A stretch of DNA of 52,972 nucleotides, from NCBI GenBank assembly GCA_035536315.1, contig DATLOJ010000029.1:1-52972 (forward strand), read 5' to 3'. The DNA is from DATLOJ01 sp035536315 (GTDB lineage: Bacteria; Actinomycetota; CADDZG01; JAHWKV01). Under the pieces are notes generated by a model that ran no database searches, was not told the origin of the DNA, and saw nothing but the letters and a program-made list of their open reading frames with translations. Each line of letters starts with the position of its first letter. The first letter of the stretch is position 1. A program made the position numbers and the translations under genes. Shown piece by piece: positions 26,028 to 34,318 of the stretch.

Positions 26028-26033
26028 AGCGTA
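26028..26033 (-). promoter_or_regulatory. Predicted -10 element for leaderless exported-protein gene
   Basis: On the minus strand TACGCT, six bases, then ATG 26021, with no Shine-Dalgarno sequence between. It lies in the 163-base divergent spacer before the transporter operon. Confidence 0.4.
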
Positions 26034-26184
26034 GGCGATATCGACGGATGCGCCAGAAAATTTGGTCCCGCGGCAATGGCCCTTTTGAACTTTTGGCCTT
26101 CTCGGTTGATGTGATACCTTCTCACACCCGGTCGCCGTTCACGGGGCCTGTTCCCGCAGCTTGGTCCAGCAAAAAGGTAGGAAT

Positions 26185-28503
26185 TTGACTCAGGCCTTAC
26201 GGATACTGCGAGACCGAAGCGATGTCCTGGCGCTTGCCGCGATCTTCCTCTCGACAATTTTCTTCAAAGGCGAAATCCCACTTGGGATCTACGGGCTCGG
26301 TGTAGTTGCCGGGTCGGCCCTCGCCCTTCATGCGATCGGGATCATCCTTATTTACCGCGCAAACCGCATCATCAACTTCTCGCAGATGGCGATAGGTGTA
26401 TTTGCAGCTTACGGCTGGCTGATTTTCTCCCAGTACGCGCCTCACATCTTCAGGGCATTCGAGAGCATCTGCCCCCCGTGCGTGGAGGAGCTCGGTCTTT
26501 CGAACACCGCTTTCCGAGTCAATTACTGGGTGACCCTCGTCATTTTCTTCATGTTGTCTGTGTTCATGGGATGGCTCGTCTACATGCTGGTCATAAGGCG
26601 ATTCTCGAACGCTCCGAGGCTCATCGGGACGGTTGCGACACTCTTCCTCAGTCAGGTTCTTGCCGGCATGACCACTCTTTGGGACCGGACCCTTGACGAG
26701 GAGACGAGAGACAGAGGAATTCAATTGGCCGCGAACCCCCCGCCGAACACCGAATGGATGTCATTCACGTTCTTCAAGGCCAGGTTCCATGCGCCGGACG
26801 TCATTACTGTCGTCGCTGCTCTGGTCGCGGTAGGACTCTTGATCGTTTACTTGAGGCGCAGCCCGACTGGAATTGCTATCAGAGCCACTGCCGACAACCC
26901 CGAAAGGGTCGCAACCCTGGGTGTCAACGTTCGCAAAGTGAACGGGCGGGTCTGGCTGATCGCGGGGGCCTTGTCCGGTGTTGCTGCATTAACTCAGGCG
27001 ATGGCGGTTGGAGGCGGTGGTGGCGGAGCAGTCTTTGGCGCAGGGCTCCTGGTGCGGATTCTTGCCGTCGCGGTCATCGCGCGAATGGTCAGCCTTCCCA
27101 TCGCAATCGTGGCTGCGGTGGTGCTCGGGATGCTCGAGCAGGGCGTCTTGTGGGCTTACGGATCCACGATTGTGCTGGACGGAGCCCTGTTGTTCATCAT
27201 CGGAATAGTTCTTGTCCTTCAGCGCTACCGCGCGTCGCGGGCCGAACTGGAGCAAGCGAGTGGGTGGCGTGCGGCCAGGGAAACCAGGCCGACGCCCCGC
27301 GAGCTGCGCGACCTTCCGACGGTGCGTAAGTTCTACCGAACCTCTGCGGTAATGGGGGGCCTGATAATCCTTGGACTCCCGTGGGTGATGACGCCGAGCC
27401 AGACCGCTCTAGGCGGCGCCATCATGATCTACGCGATGGTCTTTCTGTCCATCCTGATCCTCACAGGTTGGGCCGGCCAGGTCAGTCTTGGACAGTTCGC
27501 CTTTGCGGCAGTCGGCGCGTGGGTGACTGCTGGCTTTGGCATCCCATTTCCCTTGTCGATCATCATTGGTGCACTGGCAGGAGCGGTGGTTGCCCTGATC
27601 GTAGGTTTACCTGCACTCAAGCTACGCGGGCTTCATCTTGCGATTACGACTTTGGCGTTCGCTTTGTCGACGACCGCCATCCTGCTTAACCCCAGGTATC
27701 TCGGAGAGCGACTGCCGACGACCCTCAAGCGGCCAAAGATCTTCGGAGTCGACCTGGACCAGCAGCGAACCTGGTACTACCTGATCCTCGTCGTCCTGGT
27801 CCTCATCTGTTTCGCCATTGTCGGTATAAGGCGCAGCAGGACTGCGAGAGCACTGATCGCAGCAAGGGACAACGAAGCAGCCGCACAATCCTTCGGGATC
27901 AACTTGATCAGGCTGAGGCTTGCGGCGTTCGCGATGTCGGGCTTCATCGCGGCACTCGCGGGAGGTCTTTACGCCTACCACCTCCATTCCGTGCAGGGGA
28001 CCGCCTACCAGGCCGATATGAGCCTCACGTTCTTCCTCTACACGGTCATAGGTGGTTTGGGATCGGTAGCAGCTCCGCTCATCGGCGCCGCTATCTACGG
28101 ACTGTTCCAGATTTTCTCGGCAACACCCCTGGTTCAGCAGCTCGGTGCGGGTTTGGGTGGACTTCTCATTCTTCTTCTGGCCCCCGGCGGAGTCGGCGAG
28201 GTTTGGTTCAAGCTTCGCGACGCGGCCTTGCGCTGGGTGGCTCGCCGTAACCGGCTCGTCGTCCCATCGTTGCTGGAGGACGTCAGAGTCGACCTAAAGG
28301 GCAAGGCGAAAGTTCCGATCGCGCCGAAGATGAGGCGCGGCGGGGGAGCTGCTTTCATCCCCGAGAGGTACAGGCTGGACGTCGATCAATGGGCGTTTGG
28401 AATCGAAACTGCCGAGGAAGGGCCCGACATACAGACTCTCGAAATGAAGGAAGACGTCGCCATCGCCGACGAGAGTGCAGAGCCGGCCCCCGCGCGATCA
28501 TGA
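26185..28503 (+). CDS. Fused Liv-type ABC permease (LivH-LivM in one chain)
   Basis: About 772 residues from TTG 26185, chosen for the AGGTAGGA site just upstream (a TTG at 26161 lacks one). The first half matches LivH: GVVAGSALALHAIGIILIYRANRIINFSQ near 35-65, and a second-half EAA-like segment around RATADNPERVATLGVN. The second half matches LivM: ILILTGWAGQVSLGQFAFAAVGAW and LKLRGLHLAITTLAFA, then IAARDNEAAAQSFGIN. Two permeases normally made separately are fused, with a cytoplasmic C-terminal extension of about 90 residues. It is the membrane part of a branched-chain-amino-acid/amide-type importer whose ATPases are in the next gene (22-base gap). Confidence 0.9.
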   Translation: MTQALRILRDRSDVLALAAIFLSTIFFKGEIPLGIYGLGVVAGSALALHAIGIILIYRANRIINFSQMAIGVFAAYGWLIFSQYAPHIFRAFESICPPCVEELGLSNTAFRVNYWVTLVIFFMLSVFMGWLVYMLVIRRFSNAPRLIGTVATLFLSQVLAGMTTLWDRTLDEETRDRGIQLAANPPPNTEWMSFTFFKARFHAPDVITVVAALVAVGLLIVYLRRSPTGIAIRATADNPERVATLGVNVRKVNGRVWLIAGALSGVAALTQAMAVGGGGGGAVFGAGLLVRILAVAVIARMVSLPIAIVAAVVLGMLEQGVLWAYGSTIVLDGALLFIIGIVLVLQRYRASRAELEQASGWRAARETRPTPRELRDLPTVRKFYRTSAVMGGLIILGLPWVMTPSQTALGGAIMIYAMVFLSILILTGWAGQVSLGQFAFAAVGAWVTAGFGIPFPLSIIIGALAGAVVALIVGLPALKLRGLHLAITTLAFALSTTAILLNPRYLGERLPTTLKRPKIFGVDLDQQRTWYYLILVVLVLICFAIVGIRRSRTARALIAARDNEAAAQSFGINLIRLRLAAFAMSGFIAALAGGLYAYHLHSVQGTAYQADMSLTFFLYTVIGGLGSVAAPLIGAAIYGLFQIFSATPLVQQLGAGLGGLLILLLAPGGVGEVWFKLRDAALRWVARRNRLVVPSLLEDVRVDLKGKAKVPIAPKMRRGGGAAFIPERYRLDVDQWAFGIETAEEGPDIQTLEMKEDVAIADESAEPAPARS

Positions 28504-28524
28504 GGGAATCGATGGGGTGCACCT

Positions 28525-31500
28525 GTGGCTAATCGGAAGAAGGCCGCCTCCAATCCTCGGCGAACGGCCAGTGCACGTCCCCCGACGAAAACAGCGAGCA
28601 GCAGTCCGGGCAGGTCCGAGGTCAACGGCACCGAGGAGCGGCCAAGGGACTCTGAAGAACTGGTATCTCAGATCGAGCTTTCGCGCTCGGATGAGCTGCA
28701 GGCCCTTGCTCTTTCGGAGCAGCACGTAGCGGTAACGGGAGGGGTCGACGAGGAGATTGCCGACGCGGTGCCGCGCCGAGTTCTGGTGCCGTCGGACCGC
28801 CAGGTTGCTCAGGGCGCGTCCCGCGACGTCTTCAAAGAAATCACTCTCGACTCCGAACCCAAGGTCCCAAGGGGGGAGGCTGTCAGGAGGTGGTTCAAAG
28901 ACGCGGACCCACGCCAGATCGAGGGGCCAAAGGTTCCACTGGTGGTTCTCGGCTTGATGTTCATGCTCGCCCAGTGGGACGACCAGGCTTTGATCATCCT
29001 CCTTCCCGAGATGAGAGCCGACTTCGGACTCAACCTGGTCTTCCTTTCAACCCTTGCATCCGTTCTTGGGTTCTTTGCGATCGCGACCGCCCCGTTCATG
29101 GGGTATGTAGCGGACCGTTTCAAGAGGGTTCACCTGATCAGAATCGGGGCATTTCTTTCGAACTTCTCCTCACTTGCTCTTGCGTTCGCCCAATCCGTCC
29201 CGCACCTCGTGGGTTCCAGGGTGGCCGCAGGAGTTGCGGGATCGGTCTCCGGTCCGGCCGGCTTCCCGTTGTTCACCGACTATTACCCCAGCCGCAGCAG
29301 GGCGAGGGTGATCTCCTTCCTGTTCGCGACCGGAGCGGTTGGAGGAATCATCGGAACCTCGATCGCGGGAAACCTGGCCGAGTGGCTGGGATGGAGGGGG
29401 GCCGTTGGTGTCCTGGCTGTAGTTGCCTTGGTAGCAGCCGTCGGAACCTTCTTCTTGAAAGAACCGGTGAGGGGTTACTGGGACCGCAAGGAGATGGGTG
29501 CCACTGAGGAAGTGGCCAACGAGGAGCAAAAGCCCATGACCTGGGGAGAGTCCTGGCGAGCCGCTTACAGCATCTCGACGTTGCGGAGGCTCTCCTTCGC
29601 CACACCCTTCCTGCACATCGGCGGTGAGGGCGTTGGTCTCATCATGGCCCTCTACTGGGCCGAGGTCTTCCACCTGACCCCGCGGTTCCGCGGCTACCTG
29701 GCAACACTCGGCGGCGTCGTAGGCCTTCTGGGGCTCGTCTACTCGGCCCCGATCGCGGAGAAGCTCTTGAGGTACAAGCCGGGAAGGATCTTCACGCTGG
29801 TCATGACGATGACCTTTTATTCCGTCGGCGCGTACGTCCTTCTAGCGTTCGTGCCGAACCTTCCCCTCGCGATCGTCATCTTCCTGCCGGTCGGCTTTGT
29901 CGGTGCTCTGATACTCCCCGCCCAGATAACGATGATCACGATGGTGGTACCGGCGCGAATGCGCGGGCTCGGCATACAGACAACACTCGTCTGGAGAATC
30001 CCGGGTCTTCTCTTCATTCCGATCATCTTCGGTGTGACTCAGGACTGGGGGCTCCAAAAGAGCTTGCTCGCGTTCGCCCCTTTGATCCTCATAGGCGGTT
30101 TGATCGTCGGATCGGCGGCCGGCGGTGTCGACCGCGACATCAGAGCTGCTCGCGCTGCGAGCATGGCGGATGAGGAAGCTCGCAGAGCAAGGGCGAGCGG
30201 CAAGTCGAAGATGATCGTCTGCCGGGACGTCGATGTCGAGTACGACGGTGTTCAGGTCCTGTTCAACGTGGACTTCGATGTGGAGGAGGGGGAGCTGGTT
30301 GCGTTGCTCGGGACCAACGGCGCTGGCAAGTCCACGATGCTCCGCGCGATCTCGGGGGTCCAGCAAGCCTCGAACGGCGCGATCTTCCTGGACGGCCAGG
30401 ACATCACGCACGTGCCTCCTTACGAGAACGCGCAGAACGGCATCGTCATGGTGCCCGGGGGCCACGCGATATTCCCAACACTCACGGTCGAGGAGAACCT
30501 GCGCACTGCCGCATGGATGTACCGAGAGGACGAGGACTATGTGAAGAAGGGGCTTGAGAAGGTTCTCGACTTCTTCCCGATTTTGCGAGAGCGATTCAAC
30601 CAGCAGGCGGGGAACCTTTCCGGTGGTGAGCAGCAAATGGTTGCTCTTGGTCAGTCGTTCCTAATGAAGCCGAGGCTGCTCATGATTGACGAGCTCTCAC
30701 TGGGGCTTGCTCCCCAAATCGTCGAGCAGCTGCTGAACACGTTGCGGGCAATCCACGCAGAGGGCACAACCGTGATCCTGGTCGAGCAGTCGCTGAACGT
30801 AGCCCTCACGATTGCCAAGAGGGCCGTCTTCATGGAGAAAGGCGAGATTCGCTTCGATGGGTCCGTTGAAGAGCTAATGCGTAAGCCCGAGCTGGTTCGC
30901 TCGGTCTTCATGGGCGGCGTCGCCGCTGGAGCGAGCGGAATTATCACTGGAGCTTCACGCAGGAAGATGCAGTTCGAAGACCGGGAGCGCATCCTCTCAG
31001 TCGAGGGAGTCGACGTTTCGTTCGGTGGAGTTCAGGCTCTGCGCGGAGCCGGCTGCGATGTCTCGGCTGCAGAGATCGTCGGAATCATCGGTCCGAACGG
31101 AGCCGGCAAGACCACACTCTTCGACGCGATCAGCGGCTTCATCACTATCGACGCGGGCAGGGTCATGCTCGAAGCCACCGACATAACCAACCTGGGGCCG
31201 GATGGTCGGGCAAGACTTGGCCTCGGCCGCTCCTTCCAAAACGTTCGCCTGTTCTCGTCCATGACCGTCAGGGAGAACATCGCGGTCGCGAGGGAGCGTC
31301 ACATCTCCGCGCGCAACCCGCTCACTGCCGCATTGTGGACGCCGGCCACGAGGAGAGCCGAGAAACGGGTTACCAGAAGGGTGGACAACCTGATCGACGT
31401 CCTCGGCCTGGACGCTTACGCGGACAAGTTTGTAAACGAGCTCTCCACCGGAACCAGAAGGGCAGTGGACATCGCTTGCATCATGGCGTCCGAGCCGAGA

Positions 31501-31947
31501 GTGCTCCTGCTCGACGAGCCTTCATCAGGATTGGCTCAGGCGGAGACCGAGGACCTCGGGCCCGTGCTCGTTCGTCTTGTCCGTGAGACCGGGTGCGGAA
31601 TGCTGGTCATCGAACACGATATTCCGCTGATAACGACCATCTCTGACCGCATGGTAGCGATGGATCTCGGCTCGGTTGTAGCATCCGGCACCCCGCAGGA
31701 AGTTACGAGTCATCCAAAGGTGATGGCGTCGTATCTGGCAGCTTCGGAGGATGTTGTCTCCAGGTCAGATATTGGCAAGGCGGTGGGGGCCGCCCTTGGA
31801 GTCGACGTTGTGGTCGCATCGATCAACGGTGCGGACGGCCACGTTGAGGCCGATGAAGCCGTAAAGAAGACCCGCAAGCGAAGCACCACAAACCCGGCAG
31901 CTGGGGCCAAGCGCAAGAAGGCAACCAGCGGAAGAAAAGGAAGGTGA
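28525..31947 (+). CDS. MFS transporter fused to two Liv-type ABC ATPases (MFS-LivF-LivG)
   Basis: A single 1140-residue chain from GTG 28525. Residues 1-115 are polar. About 125-560 form an MFS-like membrane domain: LAQWDDQALIILLPEMRADF, MGYVADRFKRVHLIR (loop 2-3 motif) and GSRVAAGVAGSVSGPAGFPL. About 565-800 are a LivF ATPase with Walker A GTNGAGKST, LSGGEQQMVALGQ and LMIDELSLGLAP. About 825-1070 are a LivG ATPase with GPNGAGKTT, a variant signature LSTGTRR, and VLLLDEPSSGLAQ. The tail is Lys-rich. It would energise the fused permease upstream, with the MFS part as an extra membrane module of unknown purpose. No stop codon separates the three parts. Confidence 0.92.
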   Translation: MANRKKAASNPRRTASARPPTKTASSSPGRSEVNGTEERPRDSEELVSQIELSRSDELQALALSEQHVAVTGGVDEEIADAVPRRVLVPSDRQVAQGASRDVFKEITLDSEPKVPRGEAVRRWFKDADPRQIEGPKVPLVVLGLMFMLAQWDDQALIILLPEMRADFGLNLVFLSTLASVLGFFAIATAPFMGYVADRFKRVHLIRIGAFLSNFSSLALAFAQSVPHLVGSRVAAGVAGSVSGPAGFPLFTDYYPSRSRARVISFLFATGAVGGIIGTSIAGNLAEWLGWRGAVGVLAVVALVAAVGTFFLKEPVRGYWDRKEMGATEEVANEEQKPMTWGESWRAAYSISTLRRLSFATPFLHIGGEGVGLIMALYWAEVFHLTPRFRGYLATLGGVVGLLGLVYSAPIAEKLLRYKPGRIFTLVMTMTFYSVGAYVLLAFVPNLPLAIVIFLPVGFVGALILPAQITMITMVVPARMRGLGIQTTLVWRIPGLLFIPIIFGVTQDWGLQKSLLAFAPLILIGGLIVGSAAGGVDRDIRAARAASMADEEARRARASGKSKMIVCRDVDVEYDGVQVLFNVDFDVEEGELVALLGTNGAGKSTMLRAISGVQQASNGAIFLDGQDITHVPPYENAQNGIVMVPGGHAIFPTLTVEENLRTAAWMYREDEDYVKKGLEKVLDFFPILRERFNQQAGNLSGGEQQMVALGQSFLMKPRLLMIDELSLGLAPQIVEQLLNTLRAIHAEGTTVILVEQSLNVALTIAKRAVFMEKGEIRFDGSVEELMRKPELVRSVFMGGVAAGASGIITGASRRKMQFEDRERILSVEGVDVSFGGVQALRGAGCDVSAAEIVGIIGPNGAGKTTLFDAISGFITIDAGRVMLEATDITNLGPDGRARLGLGRSFQNVRLFSSMTVRENIAVARERHISARNPLTAALWTPATRRAEKRVTRRVDNLIDVLGLDAYADKFVNELSTGTRRAVDIACIMASEPRVLLLDEPSSGLAQAETEDLGPVLVRLVRETGCGMLVIEHDIPLITTISDRMVAMDLGSVVASGTPQEVTSHPKVMASYLAASEDVVSRSDIGKAVGAALGVDVVVASINGADGHVEADEAVKKTRKRSTTNPAAGAKRKKATSGRKGR

Positions 31948-31957
31948 TCTGACTCAG

Positions 31958-32992
31958 GTGGCTACCAGGACGAGGACAGCAAAAAAGTCGACCGATAGAT
32001 CCAGCGGTACAAGGCGAATGACCCCTGAGTCGTTCAGGAAGCGTTTCGAGCTGATGGTCACCAACATCGGCAAGGTCATCAAAGGAAAAGACGATGTCAT
32101 CCGTCTTGCCCTAACGGCGCTCCTGGCCGACGGGCATATCCTCTTCGAGGACGTTCCCGGGACGGGCAAGACGATGCTCGCCAGGGCCATTGCCCAAACG
32201 ATCAGCGCCACGCCGAACCGTATTCAGTGCACGCCGGACCTTCTGCCCGGCGACATCACCGGCTCTCCGGTACTCGACCGTAAGAGCGGTGAGTTCGTCT
32301 TCCGGCCTGGCCCCGTCTTCGCAAACATCTTCCTTGCGGACGAGATCAACCGTGCAACGCCAAAGACCCAGGCCGCACTTCTCGAAGCCATGCAGGAGCG
32401 CAACGTCACCGTCGACGGAGTCACCTACCGGCTTCCCGACCCGTTCTTCGTGCTTGCAACCGAAAACCCAATCGAGCTTGCCGGAACGTTCCCGCTGCCG
32501 GAGGCTCAGCTGGACAGATTCCTGTTCAAGCTTTCGCTCGGCTATGCCAGCAGGGACTCAGAGGTCGAGATCCTCCAGGCCAACAGCAAGAAGGAGGCCA
32601 TCCTGGACCTCGGCCCCGTAGTCGACACAAGAGAAGTGCGTGAGCTGATTGACTGGGCGACGGAGGTCACCGTGTCGGATGAGGTGACCCTTTACATAAT
32701 CGACCTGGTTGCCGCGACGCGAACCGACCCGGCGCTTCAAATGGGCGCAAGTACACGAGCTTCTCTCGCGCTGATGCGAGCTACCCGCGTCCTGGCGGCA
32801 TCGCAGGGACGCGAGGACGTGATTCCGGACGACGTCAAGACTCTGGCTACTCCGGTCCTTGCTCACCGGTTGATCCTGACTCCGGACGCGCAGCTGCGAG
32901 AGGAGACGATCGAGGCTGTCGTAGAACGGGTCGTTACTCGAATCAAGGTGCCGGTAGGGGTGAAGCGTTCCCGCCAGGAGTCCAACGCCTAA
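31958..32992 (+). CDS. MoxR-family AAA+ ATPase
   Basis: A 344-residue AAA+ ATPase from GTG 31958, ten bases behind the fusion gene. Walker A FEDVPGTGKTMLARAIA, Walker B IFLADEINRATPKTQAALLEAMQE and sensor LATENPIEL are all intact. MoxR proteins act as chaperone-like ATPases that mature or insert cofactors into partner complexes with VWA/DUF58 proteins. Here it is the first of the standard trio MoxR-DUF58-transglutaminase-like. Spacing on both sides (10 and 27 bases) places it in the transporter operon. Confidence 0.93.
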   Translation: MATRTRTAKKSTDRSSGTRRMTPESFRKRFELMVTNIGKVIKGKDDVIRLALTALLADGHILFEDVPGTGKTMLARAIAQTISATPNRIQCTPDLLPGDITGSPVLDRKSGEFVFRPGPVFANIFLADEINRATPKTQAALLEAMQERNVTVDGVTYRLPDPFFVLATENPIELAGTFPLPEAQLDRFLFKLSLGYASRDSEVEILQANSKKEAILDLGPVVDTREVRELIDWATEVTVSDEVTLYIIDLVAATRTDPALQMGASTRASLALMRATRVLAASQGREDVIPDDVKTLATPVLAHRLILTPDAQLREETIEAVVERVVTRIKVPVGVKRSRQESNA

Positions 32993-33019
32993 GTTGAGAT
33001 TTAGCCGGTAAGGAACTAG

Positions 33020-34318
33020 ATGGCAAGCGCTCCGAAATCCCGGATGGGTGGGGCCTCCGGCGTCCGCTCGGGTTTCTTCGCGGCCATCGAAAGACGTGCC
33101 GGCATAACCATCAGCGGGCTGGTGCTGCTCGTGCTTGCCGTCGTCGGATGGATCTTTGCTTACTTCATCGGGGGCCGCGCGATGTTCCTTCTCGTTTATG
33201 GACTCGCGATGGTGTTCGTAATTGCGATCATTGCCGGCCGCAGAAGGCTCTCGGTCGATGCGGAGCGGTCCGACCTGCCGATGAGAGTAAGAGAAGGGCA
33301 GCTGGTCGACGTGGAGATCACCCTTCGCGCCAAGCGCCGCCTGTCGACGGTGATTCTGGAGGAGATCCTTCACCCGCAGTTGGGGACATCGGTCAGAGTG
33401 CCCATTCCTTCGCTTCCGTCTGGCCAGGAAGTGAAGCACGTCTACAGCTTTTCTCCGAAGCTGCGCGGCGTCTACAAAGTCGGACCTTTGACCGCAACCT
33501 GGAGCGACCCGTTCGGCCTCACTAGAAGGCGCATCGACCTCAACGAACCGGCAGAGATCATCGTCCATCCGCTGACCGAGATGGTGCACGACAGAGTCAG
33601 CACTCGTGAGTGGGAGGACCCGCCGATCAGACCCCCGTTCTCTAAGCCGTGGCCTACCGGATTCGAGTTCTACGGAATGCGCGACTACGTTCCAGGCGAC
33701 GACCCTCGGCGAATCGTCTGGAGAGCCAGCGCCAGAACCATCGACCCGTTGACCGGACAGGGAAAGTACCTGATCAGGGAGTCCGAGCAAGGAATCACCG
33801 ACCGCGTCTCGATCATTCTCGACACCGACATCAAGTACCACAGCCCGGGTGATCCGAGCGACACTTTCGAGACGGCGATCAAAACCTGCGCATCCCTCGG
33901 CGCAAAACATCTTCGTGACGGTTTCGGGGTCACAGTCGAAACCAATGAGGGGAGGTTGTCGGACCAGCTGCGCGGTCAGCGCGACCGGTTGAAACTGCTG
34001 GATAACCTCGCACGAATTCAGCCGAGCAAGGTCACTCTTAGCAAGCTGCTCGAGCGCTTGATGTTCGACGCGAGACGTGACCTTCACAACGTGGTCATCA
34101 CGCCCCACGTGGATCAGGAAGCAGCGAGCCGTCTCCGACTCTTGATGGACAAAGGAACGTCGCTCGTCATGGCGATCCTTCTATGGGAGGACACCGACCC
34201 GGAAGCCGCCCACCGGGCAGCATCACTAGGGGCTCTGGTAGTGGAGATCGCTCCGGGGGTTCCCCTAGAGGCTGCGTTCCGCAGACTGGCCGGTGCCGGC
34301 GTTCGCCGGGAGAGATAG
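33020..34318 (+). CDS. DUF58 family membrane protein
   Basis: A 432-residue protein, AAGGAA upstream of ATG 33020. It begins with two membrane segments (ITISGLVLLVLAVVGWIFAYF; AMFLLVYGLAMVFVIAIIA). An extracytoplasmic-style beta region follows, then the DUF58 signature FYGMRDYVPGDDPRRIVWRASART near 215-240 and a VWA-like domain (DRVSIILDTDIKY). DUF58 proteins sit with MoxR in complexes of unclear function, possibly in cell-envelope assembly. Its stop abuts the next ATG with no gap. Confidence 0.92.
   Translation: MASAPKSRMGGASGVRSGFFAAIERRAGITISGLVLLVLAVVGWIFAYFIGGRAMFLLVYGLAMVFVIAIIAGRRRLSVDAERSDLPMRVREGQLVDVEITLRAKRRLSTVILEEILHPQLGTSVRVPIPSLPSGQEVKHVYSFSPKLRGVYKVGPLTATWSDPFGLTRRRIDLNEPAEIIVHPLTEMVHDRVSTREWEDPPIRPPFSKPWPTGFEFYGMRDYVPGDDPRRIVWRASARTIDPLTGQGKYLIRESEQGITDRVSIILDTDIKYHSPGDPSDTFETAIKTCASLGAKHLRDGFGVTVETNEGRLSDQLRGQRDRLKLLDNLARIQPSKVTLSKLLERLMFDARRDLHNVVITPHVDQEAASRLRLLMDKGTSLVMAILLWEDTDPEAAHRAASLGALVVEIAPGVPLEAAFRRLAGAGVRRER

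Noticed and set aside
32558..34108. 516-codon open frame antisense to the MoxR and DUF58 genes
   Set aside because: It mirrors strong coding frames with intact motifs, has no recognisable motif itself and spans two genes; it is a codon-composition shadow of high-GC DNA.
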